64,000 nucleotides of DNA, from positions 1-64,000 of the forward strand of contig NZ_CP017146.1 of the NCBI RefSeq assembly GCF_009930795.1, in the 5' to 3' direction. Shown here in pieces: positions 32,661-43,079 of the stretch. Under the pieces are notes generated by a model that had not been told where the DNA came from, made no database searches, and saw only the letters and a program-made list of their open reading frames with translations. Each line of letters opens with the position of its first letter. Positions within the stretch are counted from its first letter, which is position 1. A program made the position numbers and the translations under genes. This DNA is from Marisediminicola antarctica (lineage in GTDB: Bacteria; Actinomycetota; Actinomycetes; Actinomycetales; Microbacteriaceae).

Positions 32661-33077
32661 TCACTGGCGGTACTCCTCTAGCGTGCGCGGCCCGAACGCG
32701 TCGGGAATGACCTCGTCGATCGTGCGGATGCCGGAGACGGTCTCAAGAACCATGCCCGGCGCGGAATGTTCGAACAGGAGCTGTCGGCAGCGTCCGCACG
32801 GCATGATCGTGTCGCCGTTGCCATTGACGCAGGTGAAGGCGACCAGACGGCCGCCGCCGGTCATGTGCAGGCTCGACACGAGGGCGCACTCGGCGCACAG
32901 GCTGAGGCCATATGAGGCGTTCTCGACGTTGCAGCCCGAGATGACGCGGCCATCGTCGACGATCGCTGCGGCGCCGACCGGGAACTTCGAGTACGGCACG
33001 TAGGCGTGGCGCGTCGCCTCGAGGGCGATTGCGCGCAGTGTGTCCCAGTCGACAGGGTCCCGCTCCGCGGCACTCAT
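32661..33077 (-). CDS. cdd: Cytidine deaminase
   Basis: Zinc enzyme turning (deoxy)cytidine into (deoxy)uridine, which deoA can then cleave. 138 residues with SKFPVGAA, GCNVENASYG, the first zinc ligand and catalytic Glu in CAECAL, and PCGRCRQLL. The ATG at 33077 overlaps the permease stop by 4 bases; longer readings run into the permease gene in another frame. Confidence 0.95.
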   Translation of the reverse strand: MSAAERDPVDWDTLRAIALEATRHAYVPYSKFPVGAAAIVDDGRVISGCNVENASYGLSLCAECALVSSLHMTGGGRLVAFTCVNGNGDTIMPCGRCRQLLFEHSAPGMVLETVSGIRTIDEVIPDAFGPRTLEEYRQ

Positions 33078-34360
33078 GATTTGATGTAGGGCTTGCCGTC
33101 GGCGGCCGGAGGCCTCGACTTGCCCACGAGCCCCGCCACGGCGAAGATCGTGACGATGTACGGGAGCATGAGCATGAACTCGCTCGGCACCGGCGAACCG
33201 ATGATGCTGAGCACGTTCTGCAGGTTGGTCGCGAACCCGAACAGGAGCGCGGCGAGGGTCGCTTTGATCGGATCCCAGCGGCCGAAGATCACGGCTGCGA
33301 GGGCGATGAACCCGGCGCCGGCTGTCATCTCCTTGTTGAACGACCCGACGGCGTCGAGGGTGAGGTACGCCCCGCCGAACCCGGCGATGGCGCCCGCGAG
33401 CGAGACATTCCAAAAGCGGGTGCTCGCGACGTTGATGCCGACGGTGTCGGCGGCCTGCGGGTGCTCGCCCACCGACCGCACGCGGAGCCCCCAGCGGGTG
33501 CGGTAGAGGCCGAACCAGACCGCGGCAACCGCGAAGTACATGACGTAGACGATGATCGTCTGCCGGAACAGCACCGGTCCGAGAATGGGGATCTCGGACA
33601 GGATCGGGATGTTGATCGGGTCGAACCCCGGAGGGGAGTTCAGCAGCGCCGTGTTCTCGCTGAGCACCTGGGAGAACAGAAAGCTCGTGAGTCCCGCAAC
33701 GAGCACGTTGAGCACGACACCCACGATGACCTGTTCGACGAGGTACTTGATCGAGAATGCGGCCAGCACGAACGAGACGAGCACCCCGGCGAACATGGCC
33801 GCGGCCAGCCCGAGGAGCGGCTGACGCGTGATCGACGCGACGACGGCGGCGACGAACGCGCCGGCGAGAAGCTGACCCTCGATCGCGACGTTGACCACGC
33901 CCGCTCGTTCCGAGATGACACCGCCGAGCGCACCGAAGATGAGCGGGACGCTGATGCCGAGGGTGCCGATGAGCAGCCCGCTGACGGGGATGCTGGCTCC
34001 CGCGGCCGCCCAGGTGAGGAACCCGACGACGAACAGGAAGCCGAAAAGGCCGAGCGCCCAGACCGGGGTTGTGCGCGCACGGAAGGCGAGGTAGGCGCTC
34101 CAGCCGGTGATCGCGGCGAGCAGCAACACAATCACGATGCAGGCGGCTCGCGTGGGGAGCACGATGTCGGCCAGCTGGATGACGTCGACGCGACGCGACA
34201 GCACGAAAGTGGATTCGCCGTCGCGGCCGAAAGCGATGAAGACCACCGCTCCGATGAGCACGAAGACGGCGAGCGCGATCGGGGCCTTCCAGCTGCGGAT
34301 CTCGGCCTTCTCCAGCACAATGCGCGACTGGGAATCCTGCGCCCGTGTCACGGTCGTCAT
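33074..34360 (-). CDS. Nucleoside ABC transporter permease (NupQ/YufQ type)
   Basis: 428-residue BPD_transp_2 membrane protein with roughly ten hydrophobic helices after a 30-residue cytosolic N-terminus. The core includes LGISVPLIFGALGGVISERAGVVN and EHPQAADTVGINV, typical of the second permease of BmpA-type nucleoside importers. The ATG at 34360 overlaps the previous permease stop. It forms the membrane channel with the 34357-35643 product. Confidence 0.9.
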   Translation of the reverse strand: MTTVTRAQDSQSRIVLEKAEIRSWKAPIALAVFVLIGAVVFIAFGRDGESTFVLSRRVDVIQLADIVLPTRAACIVIVLLLAAITGWSAYLAFRARTTPVWALGLFGFLFVVGFLTWAAAGASIPVSGLLIGTLGISVPLIFGALGGVISERAGVVNVAIEGQLLAGAFVAAVVASITRQPLLGLAAAMFAGVLVSFVLAAFSIKYLVEQVIVGVVLNVLVAGLTSFLFSQVLSENTALLNSPPGFDPINIPILSEIPILGPVLFRQTIIVYVMYFAVAAVWFGLYRTRWGLRVRSVGEHPQAADTVGINVASTRFWNVSLAGAIAGFGGAYLTLDAVGSFNKEMTAGAGFIALAAVIFGRWDPIKATLAALLFGFATNLQNVLSIIGSPVPSEFMLMLPYIVTIFAVAGLVGKSRPPAADGKPYIKS

Positions 34361-35639
34361 GTCGTTACCGCCTTCTTCTTCGATCGCGCAGCTGCGGGCT
34401 GGCCTGGCGTTGGGAGACGGAAGATCGTCCGCACGAGCGGCGGCGCCGCGATGAACAGCACGATGAGCGACTGCACGACGAGCACGATGTCGACGGGGAT
34501 GCCCTCGGCGGCCTGCATCGAGAATCCCCCCGCCTTGAAGGCCCCGAAGAGAATGCCCGCGAAGAACACACCCCAGGGCTTGGACCGGCCGAGTAGCGCG
34601 ACAGTGATCGCATCGAAGCCGATGCCAGCGTCGATGCCGGAGCCGAATCCCGTTGTGATCGTGCCCAGCACCTGCGACACACCGGCGAGCCCGACGAGGC
34701 CGCCGGAGATCAGCATCGCGGTCACGTAGACGTTCTTGACGTTGATGCCCGCGACCCGTGCCGCGTTGGGGTTCTCGCCGACGGCGCGGAATTGGAACCC
34801 CATGCTCGAGCGGCCGAGGAGGTACCAGACGTAGATGGTGGCGGCGATGACGAACAGAAGGCCGGCGTGCACGTTGTACCCGGACCCGAACAGCGGTGGG
34901 AACACGGCCGTGTCCGCCATCGGCGGCGTCTTCGGGTTGTTGCTGCCGGGGGCCTGGAGCACCGGGGTGCGCAGGAGGAACGACACGAGATACAGGGCGA
35001 CGAAGTTGAGCATGATCGTCACAATGACCTCGTGAGCGCCTGTCCTCGCCTTGAGCAGACCCACGATGCCACCCCAGACGGCCCCGCCGAGAACGCCGGC
35101 GAGCACCGCCACGAACAGGTGCACGCCATAGGGCAGTTCGAGCGAGAAGCCGACCCAGCCGGCGCACGCGGCGGCGATGAGCATCTGCCCGCGCCCGCCG
35201 ATGTTGAACAGCCCTACACGGAAGGCGAGCGCGACACCGAGACCTGCCGCGATGAGCGGGGTGGCGAAGGTGAGCGTCTCGGTCAGGGGCCGGATGCCGG
35301 CGGCGAAGGTGTCGCGCCGGAAGTCGTAGACCGATCCCTGGAACAACGCGCGGTACGCGCCGAATACCGCATCCCAGATCGCCTGGAACATGTCCGAGGG
35401 GCGGGAGAAGAAGTAGCCGGCTGCGCTCTGCACGCCTTCGTTCGTGACTGCGATGAGCACCCCTCCGACGAAGAGCGCGAGCACGACGGCGAGCACAGAG
35501 ATCGCGGCACTCCCGCCAATCAGGTCACGGAGGAATGCGGACGAGCGCGAGTCGTCGGGGGGAGCGTCCCCCGTCGCTGGCGCGGTGGCGTCGTCGACGG
35601 CGACGGGATCGGTCTGTCCGCGGGGCGGGATCTGTTCGC

Positions 35640-35643
<4 letters not shown>
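34357..35643 (-). CDS. Nucleoside ABC transporter permease (NupP/YufP type)
   Basis: 428 residues; an extended N-terminus rich in Pro/Asp/Ala (about 1-35), then about nine helices. Family markers are VGLFNIGGRGQML, GAHEVIVTIMLN and FRAVGENPNAARVAGI. The start overlaps the ATPase stop by 4 bases. First permease of the pair; substrate inferred as purine/pyrimidine nucleosides because of cdd, deoA and the BMP lipoproteins. Confidence 0.9.
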
Positions 35644-37175
<1,532 letters not shown>

Positions 37176-37223
37176 AGGGTCCAATCTACTGGGCAGAAAA
37201 GGCCGATCCTGGCGTGGCGGTGA

Positions 37224-37266
37224 ACCAGAACGGGGAAGCCAGATGCACTGGCTTCCCCGTTCTGGT
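37224..37266 (-). terminator. 19-bp perfect hairpin between lipoprotein and ABC genes
   Basis: ACCAGAACGGGGAAGCCAG (37224-37242) pairs with 37248-37266 around ATGCA. It lies in the only gap of the transport operon, downstream of the BMP lipoprotein gene and upstream of the ATPase. There is no U-tract after it, so it more likely protects the 3' end of the lipoprotein mRNA or attenuates read-through, giving more binding protein than transporter. Confidence 0.6.
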
Positions 37267-37280
37267 GCTGTTATCCGGGA

Positions 37281-38399
37281 CTAACCGGCGAGGTAGGACG
37301 CGACGGTGATCTCACCGGCGATGATGCCGGCCTTGATCTCGTCGAGCTCGGCCTGCAGGGTGTCCGACACCTCGCCCTCGAAGTCGTGGAACGGGGCAAT
37401 CCCGACCGCGTCGTTCTCGAGGGTGCCGAGGAACGGCGTGTTGTCGAAGTTGTCGTTGCCCGCCGCCTCCACAACGTCCGCAACGGCCACATCGATGCCC
37501 TTGAGGATCGAGGTGAGGTATAGCGCGGAGTAGGTCGGGTCGCTCTCGTACAGGTCGGCGTCGACGCCGATCATCGCGATCTTGCGATCGGAGTTGGCCG
37601 TCATGGCCGCGTTGATCGCTTCTCCCGCGCTCTGGTAGATCGGTCCGCCGACCGGGAGCAGCACGTCGGCGCCCTGGTCGATGAGGTTGTTCGCCGCCGC
37701 GAGGGCGTCGGTTCCGGGCTCGAAGCCGCCGATGAACGTTCCGTCCTGGGCTGCGGTGTCCCAGCCGAGGACCTTGACGTCGGTGCCCTTTTCCTCGTTG
37801 TGGTAGGCGACGCCCTGGGCGAAGCCGTCCATGAAGACGCTCACCGTCGGGAAGTTCATGCCACCGAAGGTTCCGACGATGCCGGAGGTGCTCCAGCTCG
37901 CGGCCGCGTAGCCGGCGAGGAACGCTGCCTGTGCCGTGTCGAAGACGATCGGCTTGATGTTCTCGGCGTCGGTCGTTCCGTCGAAGTCGGTGTCGGCGAC
38001 GTCGTCGATGATGCTGTAGTTGATGTCGGGGTTCGCGTTGGCGGCTTCGACAGTTGCGGCGGCGAGGTTGAAGCCGACCGTGACGATGAGGTTGCAGCCC
38101 TCGGCGGCGAGGTTGTCGAGGTTGGGCGCGTAGTCCGCGTCGGTGTTCGACTCGACCTCGAGGTAGTCGGATCCGAGTGCCTCGGCGCCGCCCTGGAGTC
38201 CCTCGAAGCCCAGCTGGTTGAACGACTTGTCGTCGAAGCCACCGGTGTCGGAAATCATGCAGGGCAGGAAGTCGGAGGTGGCCTCTTCAGCGCCGGTGTC
38301 CGTGTCGTCCTCGGGCGCTGCGGCACAGCCGGCGAGCAGGATACCGACGGCGGCGATTGCCAGACCGCTGTAGGCGGTCCTGCGGGTGGGTTTTCTCAA
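37281..38399 (-). CDS. BMP/PnrA-family nucleoside-binding lipoprotein 1
   Basis: 372-residue surface lipoprotein that captures nucleosides for the ABC importer. Signal peptide with twin basic start (RKPTRRTAYSG), lipobox LLAGC (Cys about 23), and BMP-family core GGFDDKSFNQLGFEGLQ, FLAGYAAASWS, TFGGMNFPTV, VLLPVGGPIYQSAG. The TTG at 38399 is chosen because GGAGG stands five bases before it and it places the signal peptide correctly. First product of the import operon. Confidence 0.9.
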   Translation of the reverse strand: MRKPTRRTAYSGLAIAAVGILLAGCAAAPEDDTDTGAEEATSDFLPCMISDTGGFDDKSFNQLGFEGLQGGAEALGSDYLEVESNTDADYAPNLDNLAAEGCNLIVTVGFNLAAATVEAANANPDINYSIIDDVADTDFDGTTDAENIKPIVFDTAQAAFLAGYAAASWSTSGIVGTFGGMNFPTVSVFMDGFAQGVAYHNEEKGTDVKVLGWDTAAQDGTFIGGFEPGTDALAAANNLIDQGADVLLPVGGPIYQSAGEAINAAMTANSDRKIAMIGVDADLYESDPTYSALYLTSILKGIDVAVADVVEAAGNDNFDNTPFLGTLENDAVGIAPFHDFEGEVSDTLQAELDEIKAGIIAGEITVASYLAG

Positions 38400-38563
38400 G
38401 GTGTCCTCCAGGGTGGTGCCCGGAATTCGGATGCCGGGGCGCATTGGGCCTACGTTACGACAAGTTACGTCACGACGAGGCAACAATTGAGGTCCCGTCG
38501 CCCAATGGTTACAAATCCGGGATCAGGCCGAAACCCCCATGTAACCGGGAGGTTCTCTCGCGC

Positions 38564-39631
38564 CTACTCCGGTGCGCTCGGCGAGCTGACCACGATCGCG
38601 CCGCCGATGATGTCCGCGCGCAGGCCGTCGAGCTCCGCCGAGAGCTCCGCGGGCACGCGCGACGCGAGAGAGTGGTAGGGCGCGAGCCCGACTCCGCCGT
38701 TCTCGAGCGTGCCGATGTAGGGCGCGTTCGTGAAGGCATCCGTGCTGCTCTGGCGAGCGATGTCGGCCACCGCGTCGCCGGTGTTCTTGAGCACGGAGGT
38801 GAGCACGAGGTCGCGGTAGTCGACGGGGAGCGTCTCGAAGCCGTCGTTGTCGACCCAGATGATCGCGACGCCGTCCGAGTCGCGCGCCGCGGCGGCCGCC
38901 CCCTCGCCGACCTGCCCGGCGACCGGCAGGATCACGTCGGCGCCCTGGTCGATGAACGCCCGCGTGGTGGCGAGTCCCTTGCCGGTGTCTTCGAAGTCGC
39001 CCGTGAACACGCCATCCTGGCTCGCCTTGTCCCAGCCGAGGGCGACGACCGCGGTGTCGTGCACCTCGTTGTACTTCGCGACGCCGTCGACGAAGCCGTC
39101 CATGAACAGAGTGACCGGTGGCTGGTTTCCCCCGCCGAACGTCGCGACGATTCCGGTGGAGCTGACCCCCGCGGCGAGGTAGCCCGCCAGAAACGCCGCC
39201 TGGGCGGTGTCGAACACGATGGGCTTCACATTCGGCCCCTCGATCTGCTCGTCGACGATCGCGAAGTCGACATCGGGATTGAGCTCGGCCTGCTCCGCCG
39301 TCGCCGGGGCGAGTTCGTAGCCGACCGTGAGGATGAAGCCGCACCCGGTGTCGACTGCCGCCTGCACGTTGGGGGCCAGGTCGGACTCCGAGGTGGAGAC
39401 GAGAACCTGGGCGCCGATTCCGAGCTCGTCCTCTGCCTGCTGCAGTCCGACCCAGCTCGACTGGTTGAAGGAGCGATCCTCGAGACCTCCCGAGTTGGTC
39501 ACCATGACCGCACAGAAATCGGACTCGGTCTCCGTCCCCTGCTCAGGCGGGGTCGCGCATCCGGCAAGGAGGACGAGTGGAACGAGCGAGAGCGCGACAA
39601 TGGCGGGGCGAAGGCGACGGGTGTTCGACAT
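38564..39631 (-). CDS. BMP/PnrA-family nucleoside-binding lipoprotein 2
   Basis: 355 residues; signal peptide MSNTRRLRPAIVALSL, lipobox LLAGC (Cys25), then the same fold as its neighbour: GGLEDRSFNQSSWVGLQ, FLAGYLAAGVS, TFGGGNQPPVTLFMDGF. The tandem paralogues share the framework but differ widely in binding loops, suggesting different nucleoside preference. The start shares one base with the stop of the guanylyltransferase gene upstream. Confidence 0.9.
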   Translation of the reverse strand: MSNTRRLRPAIVALSLVPLVLLAGCATPPEQGTETESDFCAVMVTNSGGLEDRSFNQSSWVGLQQAEDELGIGAQVLVSTSESDLAPNVQAAVDTGCGFILTVGYELAPATAEQAELNPDVDFAIVDEQIEGPNVKPIVFDTAQAAFLAGYLAAGVSSTGIVATFGGGNQPPVTLFMDGFVDGVAKYNEVHDTAVVALGWDKASQDGVFTGDFEDTGKGLATTRAFIDQGADVILPVAGQVGEGAAAAARDSDGVAIIWVDNDGFETLPVDYRDLVLTSVLKNTGDAVADIARQSSTDAFTNAPYIGTLENGGVGLAPYHSLASRVPAELSAELDGLRADIIGGAIVVSSPSAPE

Positions 39632-40752
39632 TAGAGCACGTCGTTGCTGCCGGAGAGCTTGAGCGCGTCGACGACGGCCTTCACCCGCTGCGCGTTCGCG
39701 CTCGTCGTGACGAGGAGCGCATCCGGCGTGTCCACGACCACGATGTCGGAGACACCGATGAGCGAGATGAGCCGCCCTGTCTGGCTGACGACGATGCCGC
39801 TGGAGGAGTCGGCGAGCACCCGTGCGTTCTCGCCGAGGATCGCGAGGTTGGATGGCCCACCAGCGGAGTGGAGCTTGGCGATGGCCGCGAAGTCGCCGAC
39901 ATCATCCCAGTCGAAGTCGCCGGGGATGACGGCGAGGCGTCCCGCCTTGGCCGCCGGCTCAGCAACCGAATAGTCGATCGCGATCTTCTTGAGCGTCGGC
40001 CAGACTCTGTCGACGACGGCGCCGCGACGGGGGGTGTCCCATGCGTCGGCGAGTTCGCTGAGCCCGGCGAGGAGTGCGGGCTCGGATTCGCCCAGTTGGG
40101 CGAGGAGAACGTCGGCGCGCGAAATGAACATGCCGCCGTTCCACAGGTAGTTGCCGTCGTCGAGGTAGTGCCTCGCGGTCTCCAGGTCGGGCTTCTCGAC
40201 GAAGCTGTCGGCCCTGACCGCCGTCGGCGCCCCGTCGATATCGAGCTGCTCGCCACATCGGATGTAGCCGAACCCGATGGCCGGCTCGGTCGGCGTGATC
40301 CCGATGGTGGCAATGTATCCAGCATCCGCCGCCGCGACCGCCGCGACGACGGCGCGACGGAAGGCATTCTGATCGTTGATCACATGGTCGGCCGCGAACG
40401 AGCCCACGATGACGCCGGGCTCCCGGCGCTCCAGGATCGCCGCTGCGAGGCCGATCGCCGCGGAGGACTCCTTCGGCTCGCTCTCGAGCACCACGTTCGG
40501 ATCGGCGAGGCTGGGAAGCTGCCCCTCCACCGCCGCACGATGCGCCCGACCGGTCACGACCATGATGCGCTGCTCTCCCGAGAGCGGCGCGAGTCGATCC
40601 CACGTCGCACGGAGCAGCGTGCTCCCCGACCCGGTGAGGTCGTGCAGAAACTTCGGGGCGTCCGCGCGGGACAGCGGCCACAGGCGCGAACCGATCCCGC
40701 CGGCGGGAATGACGCTGTAAAACCGGTCCAGTCCATCCCGCTGCGAAGTCAT
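39631..40752 (-). CDS. manC: Mannose-1-phosphate guanylyltransferase
   Basis: Makes GDP-mannose from mannose-1-phosphate and GTP. 373 residues with the nucleotidyltransferase entry VIPAGGIGSRLWPLSR then PKF, the EPKESSAAIGLAAA segment, GYIRCGE, VEKPDLETA and the NGGMFISRADVLLAQL block; there is no C-terminal isomerase domain. It probably supplies the divergent GT4 glycosyltransferase (40862). It overlaps the second lipoprotein gene by one base, although the functions differ. Confidence 0.9.
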   Translation of the reverse strand: MTSQRDGLDRFYSVIPAGGIGSRLWPLSRADAPKFLHDLTGSGSTLLRATWDRLAPLSGEQRIMVVTGRAHRAAVEGQLPSLADPNVVLESEPKESSAAIGLAAAILERREPGVIVGSFAADHVINDQNAFRRAVVAAVAAADAGYIATIGITPTEPAIGFGYIRCGEQLDIDGAPTAVRADSFVEKPDLETARHYLDDGNYLWNGGMFISRADVLLAQLGESEPALLAGLSELADAWDTPRRGAVVDRVWPTLKKIAIDYSVAEPAAKAGRLAVIPGDFDWDDVGDFAAIAKLHSAGGPSNLAILGENARVLADSSSGIVVSQTGRLISLIGVSDIVVVDTPDALLVTTSANAQRVKAVVDALKLSGSNDVL

Positions 40753-40861
40753 GGATTCACCCTAGCGCGAGGCCTAACGCGCGCCCTTAAGCGACGGTTC
40801 ACCGGTACGCCATCGGCGGCCCCTACCATCGCCCTCGTCGGGAGCCTGATTGGGGAGCCAC

Positions 40862-42049
40862 GTGCGAGTTGCAGTCGTCAGCGAGAGTTTTCTGCCCACC
40901 CTCAACGGTGTCACCACAAGCGTCTGCAAGGTGCTCGAGCACCTTGCGCGCGCCGGCCACGAGGCGATCGTCATCGCCCCTGCCGCAGGCGCCCCCGCGA
41001 CCTACGCCGGGTTCCCGGTGCATGCGGTCCCCTATGTTGCGTACCGCCAGTTCCCGGTAGGGCTCCCGAGCCCGCTCGTGCAGAAGCTTCTGGGCGACTT
41101 CCGGCCCGACGTCGTTCACGCGGCATCCCCCTTCCTGCTCGGCGCCCAGGCGATCGCCGCCGCTCGCCGCGCCGGCATCCCGTCCGTGGCAATCTTTCAG
41201 ACCGATGTCGCCGGGTACGCGCGCCGCAACCACTTCGGCCGCGCCACCGGGCTCGCCTGGCGGCTCGTGCGCTGGGTACACGAGGGCGCCGACCTCACCC
41301 TCGTGCCGTCCTCGGCCTCCATGTCCGACCTCTCCGCGGCGGGTGTCGGCAACCTCGCCCGCTGGGGGCGTGGGGTCGATCTGACGGGCTACCACCCGCG
41401 AAACCGCGCCACCCCGGATGCGGCCGGTCTTCGGCAGCGGCTCGCGCCGAGCGGCGAGACGATCATCGGGTACGTCGGCCGCATCGCCCCGGAGAAGCAG
41501 CTCGAGCAGCTCGCCGCACTCCGCGGCGTGCCCGGCATTCGCCTGGCGATCGTCGGCGGCGGTCCGGCCCTGCCGCAGGTCGCGCGCGCCCTGCGGGGCA
41601 TGCCGGTCAGCTACCTCGGGGTGCTCACGGGGGTGGAGCTCGCCACCGCGTATGCGAGCTTCGACGCGTTCGTGCACACCGGCACCGAGGAAACCTTCGG
41701 GCAGACCCTGCAGGAGGCGCACGCCAGCGGCCTTCCGGTAGTCGCGCCCAGAGCCGGCGGACCGATCGACCTCGTCGAGCACGGCGTCGACGGGTTCCTG
41801 TTCGCGCCGGGCGACACTGCGGCACTGCGGTCCTTCGTGCAGACTCTTGCCGCTGATCCGGCGCTGCGGCTGCGGATGGGCGAGGCGGGCCGCCGCGCGG
41901 TGCTGGGCAGGTCATGGGAGACGGTGTGCGCCGACCTGATGGGGCATTACTCGCGCACGATCGCGCGCAGGGGCGCCGGCCTCGCCCGCGAGCGCCGCTC
42001 CGCAGCATCCGCCCGCAACGAGGCCGGAAGTATCTCGACGTCGAGCTAG
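40862..42049 (+). CDS. GT4-family glycosyltransferase, probable GDP-mannose-dependent mannosyltransferase
   Basis: 395 residues, GT-B fold. The N-terminus VRVAVVSESFLPTLNGVT is typical of the MgtA/PimB-like mannosyltransferases of actinobacteria. The C-domain has GYVGRIAPEKQLEQL and the nucleotide-sugar motif GTEETFGQTLQEAHASGLPV, with Glu pair EE and E. GTG at 40862 with GGGGAG upstream. Substrate is inferred as GDP-mannose plus a lipid or glycan acceptor, supported by the divergent manC. Confidence 0.85.
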   Translation: MRVAVVSESFLPTLNGVTTSVCKVLEHLARAGHEAIVIAPAAGAPATYAGFPVHAVPYVAYRQFPVGLPSPLVQKLLGDFRPDVVHAASPFLLGAQAIAAARRAGIPSVAIFQTDVAGYARRNHFGRATGLAWRLVRWVHEGADLTLVPSSASMSDLSAAGVGNLARWGRGVDLTGYHPRNRATPDAAGLRQRLAPSGETIIGYVGRIAPEKQLEQLAALRGVPGIRLAIVGGGPALPQVARALRGMPVSYLGVLTGVELATAYASFDAFVHTGTEETFGQTLQEAHASGLPVVAPRAGGPIDLVEHGVDGFLFAPGDTAALRSFVQTLAADPALRLRMGEAGRRAVLGRSWETVCADLMGHYSRTIARRGAGLARERRSAASARNEAGSISTSS

Positions 42050-42167
42050 TTGGGCGTGCGGGGTGCACCTGGCCACGCCATCCCGGGAATAGACTGGGGT
42101 CGTTCGGCCAACGAACGAATGCTTGCCCCGGCGTCGGGGCCACAATCATCCGCAGGGAGGGTTACTC

Positions 42168-42617
42168 GTGTCCGAGAAATCCGCGGGAGGCTTGGCCACT
42201 GCTGGCCGGGTCAACAAATACCCGCTGCCCCGGATCCGAGCCCCCAAAGCTCCGGCCGGAACGCTCTATCGAGGCAACACCGGAATGTGGTCGTGGGTGC
42301 TCCACCGCATCACGGGCGTCGCCATCTTCTTCTTCCTGCTCGTGCACATCCTCGACACGGCACTCGTGCGGGTGAGCCCCGAGGCCTACAACGTCGTAAT
42401 CGACTCGTACAAGACGCCGATCATGGGGCTCGGCGAACTCGGTCTCGTCGTCGCAATCGGCTTCCACGCCCTCAACGGCTTGCGCATCATCCTGATCGAC
42501 TTCTGGAGCGTCGGGCCGAAGTACCACAAGCTCATGTTCGTGGTCGTGATCCTGCTCTGGGCCATCCTGCTCATCGGCTTCACCCCCCGCCACCTCATGC
42601 ACGTGTTCGGAGGCTAG
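42168..42617 (+). CDS. sdhC: Succinate dehydrogenase cytochrome b subunit
   Basis: 149-residue membrane anchor with three helices: WVLHRITGVAIFFFLLVHIL, GLVVAIGFHALNGLRIIL and MFVVVILLWAILLIGF. HRITG and the conserved histidines (HI, FHALNG) are haem/quinone ligands in the family. GTG at 42168 with GGGAGG seven bases upstream. First gene of sdhCDAB. Confidence 0.93.
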   Translation: MSEKSAGGLATAGRVNKYPLPRIRAPKAPAGTLYRGNTGMWSWVLHRITGVAIFFFLLVHILDTALVRVSPEAYNVVIDSYKTPIMGLGELGLVVAIGFHALNGLRIILIDFWSVGPKYHKLMFVVVILLWAILLIGFTPRHLMHVFGG

Positions 42618-42620
42618 AAC

Positions 42621-43079
42621 ATGTCGACCGTCAACATCGAAACCCCGAGGGCACCTCGCGGGGCGGGAACCCGCCGCGGCGTCAACCTCGAGAAGTGGGG
42701 CTGGATCTACATGCGCGCGAGCGGTGTGGTCCTCGTCGTGCTCATCTTCGGGCACCTCTTCGTCAACCTCGTCGCCGGCGAGGGGGTCAAGGCGATCGAC
42801 TTCGCCTTTGTGGCTGGCAAGTGGGCCGACCCGTTCTGGGTCGTCTGGGACACCGCGCTGCTCTGGCTCGCCCTCATCCACGGTGCCAACGGCATGCGTA
42901 CGATCGTCAACGACTACGCGAGCAACGCTCTCCTCCGCACCATATTCAAGGGCGCGCTCCTCGTGTCCACCGTCGTACTGCTCATTCTGGGAACCCTCGT
43001 GATCTACACCTTTGACCCCTGCCCAGTCGGCGCGCCCGCCGACCTCCTCCCATCGTTCTGCGAGGCGGGTCGACCTTGA
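42621..43079 (+). CDS. sdhD: Succinate dehydrogenase hydrophobic anchor subunit
   Basis: 152 residues; three helices (about 32-53, 68-85, 100-125). [20 protein letters not shown] and [15 protein letters not shown] are the family segments carrying haem/quinone-site residues. It starts 3 bases after sdhC and its stop overlaps the sdhA start by 3-4 bases (TTGA), so the operon is tightly coupled. Confidence 0.92.
   Translation: MSTVNIETPRAPRGAGTRRGVNLEKWGWIYMRASGVVLVVLIFGHLFVNLVAGEGVKAIDFAFVAGKWADPFWVVWDTALLWLALIHGANGMRTIVNDYASNALLRTIFKGALLVSTVVLLILGTLVIYTFDPCPVGAPADLLPSFCEAGRP

Noticed and set aside
33074-35167. A 697-residue fusion on the minus strand
   Set aside because: The upstream half is a frame shadow of the first permease; the real gene starts at 34360 with ATGA overlap.
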